A stretch of DNA of 64,000 nucleotides from the NCBI RefSeq assembly GCF_964199755.1, contig NC_133901.1:12167556-12231555 (forward strand), given 5' to 3'. Below the pieces are notes generated by a model. That model worked only from the letters and a program-made list of their open reading frames with translations. It was not told the DNA's origin and did not search any database. Each line of letters opens with the position of its first letter. The stretch's first letter is position 1. Below, piece by piece: positions 25,414 through 37,900 of the stretch. The translations under genes were made by a program, and so were the position numbers. Source of the DNA: Larus michahellis. Lineage: Eukaryota; Chordata; Aves; Charadriiformes; Laridae.

Positions 25414-25578
25414 TGCAGAGAGGTTGTAGAATCACCATCTGGGGAGACTTTTCAAAACTCAGCTGGATGAGGTCCTGAGAAACTTGCTCTAACTTTGAAG
25501 CTGGCCTGCCTTTGCGTGAGGAGGTGGAACAGAGACCTGCAGAGGTTCCTTCCAACCTGAATTATTATGTTGTTCTGT
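25414..25578 (+). mobile_element. CR1 LINE 3' fragment
   Basis: The sequence follows the CR1 3' end: GAGAGGTTGT, then a GGAGAC...TTCAAAACTCAGCTGGA block, a CCTGCAGAGGTTCCTTCCAACC block, and a degraded ATT-ATG tail. It is in plus orientation and diverged. Confidence 0.8.
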
Positions 25579-26755
25579 ACGGTGCTAGGAAAGCTTCTTT
25601 TTGTGGCAATGCCAGGGCTATCCCAGGTTAAAACCTTAAAGAGACTATCACTAAGTTATTCTGGAATGGGACTTTACATAATTGGCAAACTGGGCATTCC
25701 AGTACTGCTGCTTATGGAGTTAAAAGCTGACAGTGCTGAAGTAACATGAAGGTTTGGTTTCAGCCTAGAATGGGGTCAGGTTCTTCTTGTTCCTTTGAGG
25801 AATCTTTGTCTTTGGAGAGATGTAAAATTTCATCAAACTAAAAGACCGCACTGGACCCAGATGGTGAAGAGAAGAGGTGAACTGCTTTGCCAGGTTCTTC
25901 AGGTAAAAAGTGGACGGAGCTGGTTACAATTACTGGTTGTGCAACTGCCATCCTGTCTTCATTTCTGCAATCATTTCCTCGTTTCTTTCGCATTTGGGCC
26001 TTTGTGGAATCCTCCCCAGTGAAGCTTGTCCCCTCCGGGTTATAGTGATGACGGAGACGTGATTCAAACACCCTGCTGCTGAACAGAGCCGCTCTGGTGT
26101 GCCTGCTGCATCCAAAGAGGCTTGTCCTGGTTTGGTTAGTGTGCTCCCTGCTAACGTCACTTTTTACTGTGGAATGGAAGTTGCCTTGCAGCATCTTTGC
26201 TAAGAACCTGGGCATCCAGAAGTTTCCCAAATATCAAATCCAGGATCCTGGGGTATATATATGCATCTAGATAAAATAGCAGCTTTGCTCAAGAAAAAGA
26301 GAATAAATCTCCGAGCCCAGCTTAACCGAAAACTTCCTCTCTTTCAGGTTTTGATCCTGAGGAGAGAGTCACTAACCTCAAGAAGGCAGCAGTGTGTCCC
26401 ACCTGGGCATCGGGAGGCAGGCGTTACACTTCAAAGGCTCCTGGAAAAGTTGAAGCTGCATTGTAGCGATCAGCCAATGACTTATTTGGTGGTTAATGCT
26501 TAGAGGTATCGTCTAGGGATGAACGTTCCATTGCGCTCGCGTCTCTATGTACAAAATGCACCAGGGTAATTGTGTGTGTGTGTCTACACAAGGGATCTGT
26601 GGAGTGGTGCCTGCCTGGAGATCTGACCCTGGCACTGGCAGCTCTCTCGGCTGTTCTGGCAGAGATTCAGGCAGGGATGGCCCGAGGAGGCACGGTTTGA
26701 TACTCTTACAGTGAGGTAAGAGGAAACAGAGTGTATACAGGCCAACCAACCGTGT

Positions 26756-26880
26756 ATTTCAAGGCCAGGTTGGACGAGGCTTTGAGCAACCTGGTCTAGA
26801 GGGAGGTGTCCCTGCCCAGGGCAGGGGGTGGCACTGGATGGTCTTTAAAGTCCCTTCCAACCCAAACCAGTCTGTGATAT
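26756..26880 (+). mobile_element. CR1 LINE 3' fragment (left arm of inverted pair)
   Basis: This fragment shows the CR1 3' region: TTCAAGGCCAGGTTGGACGAGGC, then the GGGCAGGGGGTGGCACTGGATGG segment, then CCCTTCCAACCC and a short tail. It is in plus orientation, with its 3' end facing the minus-strand CR1 that begins at 26968. Confidence 0.9.
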
Positions 26881-26967
26881 CTGGGCACAATTACAATCGC
26901 TGAAATAAAATACAACACCTGAACCCTGTCCCAAGCTGGAGAAGGTAAGTACCAGATCTATTTTTTT

Positions 26968-27655
26968 TATAGAATCATAGAATTGTCAGGGTTGGAAGGG
27001 ACCTTAAAGATCATCTAGTTCCAACCCCCCTGCCATGGGCAGGGACATCTCCCACTAGACCAGGTTGCTCAGAGCCCCGTCCAGCCTGGCCTTAAAAACT
27101 TCCAGGGATGAGGCTTCCACCACCTCTCTGGGCAACCTGTTCCAGTGTCTCACCACCCTCATGGTGAAGAACTTCTTCCTAACGTCCAGTCTGAATCGTC
27201 CCATCTCTAGTTTTAATCCATTCCCTCTAGTCCTACCATTACCCGACATCCTGAAAAGTCCCTCCCCAGCTTTCTTTTAGGCCCCCTTAAGATACTGGTA
27301 GGCCACTATAAGGTGTCCTCGGAGCCTTCTTTTCTCCAGGCTGAACAGCCCCAACTCTCTCAGTCTGTCCTCATAGGAGAGGTGCTCCAGCCCTCTGATC
27401 ATCCTCGTGGCCCTTCTCTGGACACATTCCAGCACGTCCATGTCTCTCTTGTAGTAGGGGCTCCAGAATTGGATGCAGTACCCCAGGTGGTGTCTCATGA
27501 GAGTGGAGTAGAGGGGCAGAATCACCTCCCTCGACCTGCTGGCCACGCTTCTCCTGATGCAGCCCAGGATACGATTGGCTTTCTGGGCTGCTAGTGCACA
27601 CTGACGGCTCATGTGGAGCCTCTCGTCCACCAGCACCCCTAAGTATCTGTGTATC
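26968..27655 (-). mobile_element. CR1 LINE 3' part, truncated, minus strand
   Basis: Read on the minus strand this is about 690 bp of CR1 covering the end of the ORF2 reverse-transcriptase gene and the 3' UTR. A 119-codon open frame (27277-27636) keeps the typical C-terminal motifs: a [14 protein letters not shown] block, a [12 protein letters not shown] block and the [17 protein letters not shown] block. The 3' end carries the ATAGAATCATAGAAT tail signature near 26970. The 5' part is missing, as is usual for CR1, so the copy cannot move by itself. Its 3' sequence is inverted relative to the CR1 at 26756-26880. Confidence 0.95.
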
Positions 27656-28539
27656 TACGATGGCTAAAATAGAGGGCTGGTAAGAATATGTGATAATCAC
27701 CTCTGTGCTGAGTAACAGACAGCTCCTAGGTAAGGAGGAACAGCTTTCGCAGCAGAGCATGTGCTATTACCAGAGACACCAGTTGTGATTCTATGGGGAA
27801 AGTCGGTTTAATTTTGCACACAAAGCAAGAATTCATTAGTGTTTCCCCTCTGAGATCAGAGCCTACTTCATGGGTGGAAAATGAGTTTTTGGCAACATTA
27901 CTAATTCCTTTACCAGTTAAAGGATCCCTCTGGTAACAGAAATTTAGCATACTAGGTTAGGGTTGGGTTTTTTCTTCATTATCTCAGCTTAGTCTCTTGG
28001 AGAAGGCTTACAGGTTAGCGACGCAAGAGAGGGGAAGAACACAGGGAAGGGACAGAACCGGTGCACACAAGACACCGCAGTTTCAACACACCTGCTGAAC
28101 AGCCTGTGTGTCTTTGTTTGCAAATATACTAGAAAATACTTTTACAGAGACAAAACACTAGCCTGAGGAAGATGTTATGCACAGGAGAGTAGGTAGAAAC
28201 GTTAACTACATCTCAAATTCTTAGCGAAACATCACATCGTGTAGTGCTTTAACTGTCCACGGATTCATACAAGTAAAATATGTCCAGTATCAACTGCAAG
28301 AGCTTGTGGTTTAAAGCGCGAAAGGGGACTTCACTCTCCCCACCCACTGTCATGTTGCCTTGGTTTCCAGGACACTAAGAAAAAAAGTGTGACTTGCGTT
28401 TGGAAAGATTTCTAGACATACATTTAAATTGAGTTGATTTGGCAGTTCGTCACTCCTGGTATAGTCAAGGGGACAGAATGGCAGAGGACTGAACTGAGAG
28501 AGAAACGACCACTGTAGATGTTGCATGCAGTTGCTACAG

Positions 28540-28835
28540 TTAATCATTAGATGCTGGCATTTATTGCACATCTGGGGACATAACAGAATTTATATATAAA
28601 CAAAACAAGGTGCAATCACCATTTTTAATGAGCGTGCACGATAACACATTGTAAAAAGCCTTTTTATAGAAATCACCTTATTGCAATTACACAGGAAGAG
28701 AAAAAAGGTTCTCAAGTTAGTGTACAAAATAAAGCACATCATTGCTCCAATGATGGATTTCAGAAAAATCCCTAAGTGTCTTGGGACTGAATGCTATCCA
28801 GTTTGAAAAATATCGATTAAACGTCTTCCATTTAT
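28540..28835 (-). other. PPP2R3A: Probable PPP2R3A 3' untranslated region
   Basis: On the minus strand this stretch follows the stop codon at 28836-28838. Candidate poly(A) hexamers on the minus strand lie at 28624-28629 (ATTAAA) and 28560-28565 (AATAAA), so a minimal 3' UTR of about 300 bp is inferred. A longer 3' UTR reaching toward 27.7 kb cannot be excluded. Confidence 0.45.
28560..28565 (-). terminator. PPP2R3A: Candidate poly(A) signal of PPP2R3A
   Basis: AATAAA on the minus strand lies 271 bp after the stop codon and is the first canonical hexamer downstream. Its use is inferred. Confidence 0.45.
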
Positions 28836-28932
28836 CTATGCTGAGAGATCTGAGATAACTAGTTTATCTGACTTGTCTCCAGTTTCAGAGGGAGATAAGA
28901 CTTCATCTGTGTCATAGTCTTCTTCAAATGAT
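28836..28932 (-). CDS. PPP2R3A: PPP2R3A exon 13 (last coding)
   Basis: It encodes residues 487-518 and the stop TAG at 28836-28838. The start [10 protein letters not shown] and the following SPSE agree with the family. The tail beyond KSDK diverges from the mammalian one and is shorter, which accounts for most of the 11-residue length difference. The acceptor is CTTTGCAG. Confidence 0.92.
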
Positions 28933-31900
28933 CTGCAAAGATAAAAGGTATGTCTTTAAAAAGCTGTATTTTGGTGAGAGCTTTTTCAGGTAAGTTATTT
29001 CAGTGGCTACTAAAGCAGCTGCCTAAAACACAGTAGCATGCAAGATGTCGGCCTCGAGGGGGATATTTATAAGGCATTGGAAACAGGGCTGGAGTAACCA
29101 GTATTCTGTGAGCTGACATGACTTTGTGCTCCCATCCATCCTCATTTGTAAGTTCCAAAACAATTTTTCCTTGGTATTCAGCATTATAAAACCTGAATCC
29201 AGTTTTAGTAACAATTGTCGGTAGCTCACGGTAGCCTTAACAGTTCAGCGTAGAAATAAAGTCATTCGGCCCTAGAGGAGATTTGGCTTGTTCAGTCTTG
29301 CTCGGAAACACCTGGTTTCCAGAGGATCTTCTGGATTAGGGTATGTTTTGACACCCCCAGAAGAACAATCATGGCCATGCTGTCATGTTCCTCTCTCACC
29401 TGGTTTGAAGTTTAACATCCAGGTTTTAGCATTTATGGCCTCGGGTGGTTTGGCTGTGAATTCTCAGCTCCAGCCAGTTCGGGCTGGTTGGGTCCTGTGC
29501 TCTGCAGCAGAGGAGAGCGCTTTGGGCTCTCATCCTGTTCCTGTTCCTCAGAAATTATCTTTTTAAGATGTTTTCCCTCCAGTCTCAGCACACTACAGGT
29601 TAACTTCTCAGGGCTCCCAAGAAATTAAAATTCTTCCTTTTGTTCTGAAAGCAATGCTGCTTATGAAGGGAATGTTGCAGCAGATGTCCCAATGGCAAGC
29701 ACAGGAATAGCTCTAGTTTGTTCACTGATAAACTGTGCTGCAAAAAGGTTAACTCCTTTGATACCCCAGCATGGACGGTGCCAAGAAAGAACTGTCTACC
29801 GCTGCCTGTGCGGTTCTTCGCTAACCCATATGCAGGCACAGCAAATCCTTGGGAGCCTGTCAGCGTTTGTGTCCTGCTGCAGGGAAGATTCTATGTTATG
29901 GTCTGTGGTCCCTATCTGAAGAAGACACGAACAGCAGAGAGATCTTCTGGGACATTTTCATCTTCTCTTCCAGAAAGGAAAGCACCTGCTGAGTAATTCT
30001 GCCACCTTCTGGATCCTTGCATAAGTGGGAGAAGGGAAACACTGGTCTGGATCCTACACCAATACCTGTTCTCATTATGTATGCACGGATGCAAAGAAGT
30101 ACAGAGCTCCATTATAATGTTTTTTCCAGCGCCTTTTGCTTCTGGCCTACACCTTCTCATGTCTTCTACACAAGGGGCTTCCCATTGTCTTTTCCCACGT
30201 GAGTTACTTCTCCACTTTGCTTTTTTGCTCCTTAAGGCTCAACAGTGCCTTAAGTTTCCACCTTGGAAAAGATGCTTTGATGCTTTCCACCTTTATGGCT
30301 AGGAAGCATCCAAGGGACAGCTTTTCCAGGAGATTAGCACTAATCACCTTCTCTCCTTCCAGGCCAATTTCAAAACTTCACAGTCCCATAAATACACATA
30401 TGGGCTCATGTAGATTAAATACTTATTCCTCAAGACTCAACCACAGCAAATCAGAGAAGGCAAATTACTCCTGGAAATTCTTTGTCCTTCCTTCTGGGAA
30501 AGACATTTTGGCACTGGGTGGTTCGGGGATGTACTTCTTCCCCCTTTCCCTTCCTTATGCTGCTGCATTCATGAAAGTGAGCAACTCAGCCATCATCCGA
30601 CTCGAGGGAGACAACGAAAATGGTCTAAACTGCCCAAACCAACATCATCTGATCCTGTGTCTTTGTCGCACCTATCTGACTCCGGGCAGGACTGCTCTGC
30701 ATTGTGCCCTTGCTCCTTGCTGCTCAGGTGAAGGGGATTCTTCCCCATCAGCAGCTGATAAAAGATGGCCTCTTGCTCATTATTTCCCTTCCTCTGAAGA
30801 AAGATCTCTTTCCATGAAGGCAACTGTGGCTTCCATGTACGTTAGCTGGCTGAAACTGGTTTCTGGAACAGTGAACGAAGTGGTGCCCGCTTCTGCCAGG
30901 CAGGCCATAGCCTGGACAGCAAGAAAGGATTTCTGCAAAACCAATGTTATATCTGCATTAAGAGCTTGTGTTGGTCAGATTCGGCTACTGGTTCTGCCTT
31001 CAAATGACAATGTGAGCATACATTCGCCAGGGAACGGACTCTCCGTTGAATCTCATACACAGACATGTAAAGCAGAGCATGGCTGAGAAATGTTCTGATC
31101 AGCTTAAGCTTCCAGCGAAACGTGATGCTTCACTGCTGTCTTGAGCAAGACAACACCTTTCTCTTCTCTTATTTTTGGTGACTGTAGCTCTCAATAGAGT
31201 CACAGCACCCCTAAAGTCACTCTGAGTTTCCACTGTGTCTTTATGAGATTCCTCTTCCAGGAGCAGCACTCTCTCAGGGGCCAGCCTGCAGCCAGCCAGA
31301 CACTGACTGGTTTTAGAAACCTCCCAGAGACGCTATGGACAGGGCTAAGTCACCAATGTGGTACACACTTACTAATTCATCTGCGATCGCTCAGTGATAC
31401 CAGATTTCAGATTCTGCCAACTAATTTAGCCAAAAAATCTTCCCATCTCTCATAGAGCTCATAAACTTTCTTGGTTTTGTGGCCAGTCCCTGTTTCTGTC
31501 ATTCTCCAAGGACAGCAGAAATAATGTATGTGCAAAAACTCAATGCCTGTTTCTGGCAAATTTGTCTGGGCATCCAGCTCTTTGTTTTTCTTTTTCCCTT
31601 CCTTTTTTCCTGTGTGGTCTGTTGCTATGCTCCACAAATGAGATCTAATCCTGCTGCCATGGCTACAGAGCTTTTCAGGGGCTCTTAAAAGCAAGCAGCA
31701 AGGTTGCTGACGTGCTCTTTACAGGAAGACACAGAGCTGTTTCAGACAGCCTTCAAACATCTGACATCACCTGCCACTTCTCCTCTGGTTTTGGTGAGTT
31801 TGGGGATCCAGGGTCCTGCAAAGCTTTTATGGCAGACTCCTATTTCTTTTCGGTGCTGAGGACACAGGTGTTGCAAAGCAGCTGCAGGGAACACAGCAAT

Positions 31901-34900
31901 TTTATCTTCCGTCTGGTGTTACCTCATCTTCCATTGTGAAGGCCACAAAAAGGCAAGGCAGCACAAAGGAGATGAGGGAACAGCCCATAGCTGTTTGGAT
32001 GCACATCACAGGGAGAGGGGGAAACATAGCTCTCAATAGCTTTGCAAATCTCTGCAGCTAATTAGTAGGTGCTACTGTTATCCCAAGCAGGTTTCACTGT
32101 GGGAAGTTTGAAAATTATGCAATCTTCTCAGTACTCTTACTTTAAGGGCTCTACAGCTACTGTTCAAGAATGGATGAAATCCTGAATCGTGCAAGATTAA
32201 GATGGGATAAGCGTCCTTTGGATGTGTGTTATATTAACCTGGAGACTTCCAGAGAAATACTCTCAAGAAGATACTAACACAGACACAAATCTAAAAGACA
32301 ATTATACTGAGTCTCCATTAGGAGCCTCTGCACACAGAGAGGTTCTGGAGCAACTGCTCTGCCTAAATTCATTGACTCTAAGGATGTCACTCTAAGGTGG
32401 AGTGTCTGTCCATAATTTTATAGAAAGCTGCAAAAATGAGTGTAGGTATTGCGAAACCAACAGTGTTTTAAAGAAAAAGTCTCAATAAACTTAGTAAATG
32501 AATGAAAATGTTGAAAGACTGCTTATGAAGAGCACAGACTAACAGGCATAAAGTTTAGCAAAAAGTAAGATTATTTGACTGAAGAAAGTCTCCACTACGT
32601 ATAATAAATACAACAGAGCTACAGCTTCTCATCTATGACAGTGGGACACGTTCAATACACAGCCAAAACTAGCAAAAATCATTCGATCTCCTTTTTTGTA
32701 TGGTTGCTAAAAGCAAAAGGCTTTGTCCTTTTTCCCAGCTATCTTCGTTACTGCAGCGTGCGTAGCTGATCCAAATGGCTGTCCACAAAGCAGCCCAATT
32801 GTGACAAATACACCAATAGTGCCTTTTGGAGCAACTGTTTCAGGCTTCACGTGCTCCAGTGTTGAGTCCCAGTGACAACTCCACTAATCCACTGCCTCTG
32901 TTAAAAGTGGCATCCTACTAAACCCCAGCCGGAGCCAAACCATGTGTTGCCAGGGCAGAGTGATGCCCACACTTACCCTTCTTGTAACTGTTCATTCCCA
33001 GACTCCTCAGCCACAAGAATCTCGTACTCTTCGGCAGCATATCTGTCCCAGTCAGAGGGTTCAGGGCCATCGTTTTCAATGTCCTAAAGAGATCAGACAG
33101 TCAAGCACACTAAGCCTGCACCTCCCTACAACTGTTTACAATAGATCTAAACAAGTGAGAATAGCAAGCAACTGCATAGAAACAGCTAGTCGAAAATTGC
33201 AATCACCTTAACTGAAAGATTCATAAATATCTTAAACCATTTTAACATCTGCAGATAAATAACTATGAAAAAATATATCCCTTAGTCTATAAAGCTCAGT
33301 GTGTGACCTGAGCTGCCAACAAACTGAGCCTGCTTCATTTCAGAAATGCTGCACATTAATAACCGCGCATTTTCTTTGCTCTAGCTCAGCAAGCCCTGCA
33401 TCTGTATACTTTGTAATTGGTTAATGAACTTAGTGATTTAAAATCTTTAATTAGATGTTAATTGTAACTGACTTTTTGAGGAACTCTTCACAGTTTGCTA
33501 AGTTTGGGCACGTTTGAAAGAAGATTACAGAATAACATCCTTATAAATATTTGGCCCTCTGCCATTTACTATAAAATGGGGGAAATAAGTTATTCCCCAT
33601 GGCCCCACTTGACTGCTCTTACGATGATCCAGTTTAAACAAACAAACAAACAAAAAATAGGGTGGTTCTGGCTTGGGATATATTTAAGCCTCGAATCATG
33701 GAACCACAAGGTTCCTCTTAGAGGTTATGTGGGAACACAGCTGGGAAGGGAACCGGAGTTGGTTTTGGCATCCCCTCCACTTTACTGTATTTGACCAGAT
33801 AAGAGGCTTCTGGGAGATAGCCTTTAAGCTGTAGTCACATCTGGTTTCACTGGATATGCAATGGGAGCCAAAGGTGAGGGACTTCACACCAACAGCTGAC
33901 AAAACTCAAGTTTCCGAACATCCCACAGTTAGTGGCAAGCAACAACTGCAAAGTACAAAAGCCACAATCTGCTCCTGTATTTTCTCTGCTTGGGAAGAGA
34001 GGATGAGGTGTGACAGTGCAGCCAAGCTGATAGCCAGGCACACACTGCAACATCCAAACCTTCCATCTAGTCTTCCATGTGTGGCCTGATCATGGAGCTG
34101 GCATCTCATCTGCCTCGGCCCCCGTGTTGTGGAGAAAGTCTGTCTCTTTGGCGCTGTTTAGGCTATGGCAAAATTTGCTAGTGCTGTTTTAAGGATCAGA
34201 CTCCAACCTGGATGTTTAATAAATCTTCACACGTAGCTACTTATTTATGACTGCAGCTGTGTAGGGGGCAGGAAGAGACAAATGGGATTGCAAGTTCTGA
34301 ATCTCACAGCTACTTTCTAAACTGAGCGAATCAGGTTCCCTTCTAGCGCAGCTGAGCCGGCCTCTTTCAGGCTGCTGAATCATGCAACTCAGCAGGCTCT
34401 GGGCATTCTCTCTAGAATCACACACTGCACTGCCAGTGCTGGTGTAATAGGCTCAGTGATGGCAACCGAATCACAGAATAGCAGTTCAACTTGTGTTGGA
34501 AGAGACACAGGAGGTCTCTAGTCCCAGCCTCTGCTCAGATCAGGGTTTGCTATGAAGTCAGGTTTGCTCAAGGCTTTGTCCAGTCACATCTTGAAATCCT
34601 CCAAGAATAGAAGCTGCACAACCTCTCTGGGCAACCTGTTCTGGTGTTTGACCAGCCTACTTGTGAAAAAAGTTTTCTTACATTCAGTTGGATTTTCCCT
34701 ACATCCAGTAGCATCCCAAAGAGGGGTTTGAGAAGGCCTGTATTTAGAAATAAAGGTGATTTATACCTTTTGCACTGCAAAGGGATCCCTCTGTTCATTG
34801 TCCAGATACTTCTCTAAATTGAAGAAGGTGTTGTAGAATACGTGAGCCATTCTGCACCTCTTCAGGTCTCGCAGGGTTACTCTTCCTACAGAAAAAAAAC

Positions 34901-37900
34901 CCGCATTATTGTGCTACTGAGTTCTTACTTAGTGAGAGACTGGGCCTGTTCCTTATCAGTCTTACCAAAGTTTCAGTTATAACACCAATATTACAAATTA
35001 CAATATTACAAAATTTCTTCCCAAGTCAGTCAAGGATTTTAACGTTATTCAATAAATAGGTTCGCTTATTAGGCTTAAATCTGACATGCACATGGAGGTA
35101 TTTCACATTCATGTGAAATGTGAAAGAATGTGAATGGGGATGGTCCGGTTTCATAATCTAGACTGTCAGCACATCTCACAGCTGGAATAGACAAGACTTT
35201 TTGCTCCAGTTCCAGCAAGTCAATTCACAAGGTCTCTTGTTTAAGTATTCCAAACCTCCTGATTCATAACATTATGGCATGATAACCACTGCTCAGACTT
35301 TGACCTTGTGCAGTAATTTCAGCCCTGTGATTCTAACACAAGGCTCTACCTATAGGTGGGTTTCACAGTGACATTACTTTCTTAATCCGCCACAGATCAA
35401 AGGGGATGGAAACTCCTACTAAACAGGACCTACCTTCCCTCTCTGGCTTAACGAGATCAAGCATCTGACACAGCAAGTCATGAAATGGCAGTGGTTCTAT
35501 GCCCATCACTTCCATCCGCTCACATTGCTCCTCGTAAAAGTACTCCAGTTCATACATGGAGAGCACTCCATCCCCATCCAGGTCCATGCACCGAAACCAG
35601 TACTCAATGCTAGAAAAAAGAGACAGGACTAGTGAAAGCACAGCACTGCACTGGGAAATCCATACAGCAGAGATTGCAGCAATGCACATTCCCCTTCCCC
35701 CATCTTCTTAACGCTCTTCTGCCCAAAGGCTGGCATAAAACCAGGGAAGAAAATACCCTTTGGGAAGGACCAGGGCACAGGCCAACCTGTCAGTCTCCTA
35801 GGTGGCTTGTGAGAACAGCCATGCTCATGACCTGCTTCACCTCATAGCTGTAGCTAGCGTCCATTGTGCTGCACCTCAACTGGCTCACATAGGTTAGGGT
35901 GTCCCTGTCTGATGCAGCAGCAAAAGTTGGCCAAACACAACCAACTCTGAACCCAGGACGCTGGCTATCGCTGAGCGACCCTGGTGAGCAATGAGGTGGG
36001 CTTGGGATGCACTTATTTCCTCTACTCCTTTAGACAGAAGGCAATGCTTTCAGGCAGTCGCACTCTACATCCTCCCTTCCCCTCTGCATAGTCCAACCCT
36101 GCATTTATGAATTCTTCTCATTTTTAATCATCAGATTCGTTGCCCTAATAATCACATGCAGATCTAGTTCAGCTCTGCATACTAGTCTCCCACTGGACGT
36201 ACAAACCAGGCACATGGGCAGGTTTTACAAAGCAACAGAGTGAAGTTTGCCTACAAACCCTTCTTATGCACTTACTGCATGCATGAAGGGAACATGCCTA
36301 TCTGCTGCAAACATCTCATGGGTTTATCACCAGAGCCAATGCTTCATAGCATGGGGTAACCAAAGGGATTGATGACCACCAAGACATTTAACGTTACAGG
36401 AAAACTCCGCTTCTACACAATTCCTCCTTAAGAAAGGCAAATGATTTGACCAAATGTTGACAATAAGTTGCTTTCTTCCTAATAATCACTGGAACCCAAG
36501 CTGCTGTCTCCTGTAGAAAGTGGTAGGTCACAGAAGTTTCTGTAACCTTATCTGCTCATCTTAATACTTTTACTAAGACACAGAAATCACTTAGACCTTG
36601 TAGCACTCCTTTTGTCTTCCTCTGAAATCAGGAGCCACACAAAATCAGCATAACTCATGCGGCCTTCCTTTTGAACTTCATTGCCTCTGGAAGACACACA
36701 AGAGAAAAAAAAAAAACAAACAAAACCAAATCACCAGGCTCCTAAATACTCAGAATGTTATCAAACGTATTTTTCAAAAGCCCCAAATCATTGGTGAGAG
36801 AAAATGGGGTATTGTCACCCATTTAGTCTGTACTCCCCACACCCTGCAGCACCAGTCCTCCTGTGCTTCCCCCCAGGCACAGGAGTTGCTGCCTTGCTGT
36901 CGCTGCAGGGCTGAGGCTCATCTACCACATCCCCTCCCACAGCAACTGCTAGGCTGTTTTACTTTTCAGATGCTTTAAGGCGTTGCTCCCCAGCTATCCC
37001 TGGGCCACTGCGGGGCACAAACACCAAGTGCCTGCATGTCTCCTCCAGCTATGCCCAGCTTATTCTACGTTGAGGTCTATAGGTGGTCATCCTATGGGAT
37101 TTTTTAATTTGTTTTCTTAAGATACCCAGAAGTCTCACTCTGTTTTCAGTCAGCTCCAACTGGAGAACCACGTTGGAAACCATTCTGATCAGTGGGGATT
37201 TTTGAGAGTATCTTGCATTTCTAACCAGCCTGATAGAAATTCCCTTCACTCCTATCTCCAATCAGTATGCTATTCCTCACCTCACCACGGCGCCGCTGAA
37301 TATTCGCTCAATAATCCTGTTTGATAAAGCTGGAAACAAAGAAAACACGGAGAAAATGAAGCTACAGGTCACAGGAATAATTACAATTAGTTGTTTATGC
37401 TGAATCCACACAAAGCCATTTCCCATTGCTAGAAGAATGCTCTGTCTACATTGCCTAACTACTTCACTGGTCTCTGTTCAGCAGCATTTTGTAAAAAACA
37501 AAGATGATTCTCACAGTGCGTCTGCCTTTGTATCCTCCCAAACACCGTATTTCCCCACAAATATGGCAACAGTGTGTTATCTGCATTCTTGGACATGGGC
37601 AGTGTTACTCTTACTTTGCTGCAGTAGGATTTGCCACATAAGCAAATCCTGCTGATAGGAGGAGACCATTTCAATGGATATTGCAAAAGAAGTTGTTATC
37701 AAGCAAAAATCACGCATCAAATCCCTACAAAACACTACTTAGAGGAGCACGAGCTCTGTGGCAAGTGGCAATCCTACCGCAGGGAAGGACAATGAAAAAC
37801 AAGCATCGTTTTAGGTGAGTGAGAGGGCTTTGCCAGCCAGGACATGTGTGGTATAGATTGTTATGGCAGCAACACACCAGCCAAGCAGCAAGTACCAGTC

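Larger units (their letters stand above)
21146..28540. other. Intergenic region between convergent MSL2 and PPP2R3A
   Basis: No gene is supported here. The stretch holds CR1 fragments at 25414-25578, 26756-26880 and 26968-27655, a CA/C-rich microsatellite near 22587-22611, and T-runs near 23031-23050 and 23104-23117. A 186-codon open frame at 21987-22547 has no recognisable domain and is treated as chance. Confidence 0.6.
33084..34766 (-). other. PPP2R3A: PPP2R3A intron 11
   Basis: A 1.7-kb intron. It holds a CAAA microsatellite near 33638-33656 and a CR1 fragment at 34470-34715; nothing else was recognised. Confidence 0.8.

Noticed and set aside
27277-27636. Minus-strand 119-codon frame looking like a gene
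   Set aside because: It is the end of CR1 ORF2, a transposon remnant, not a host gene.
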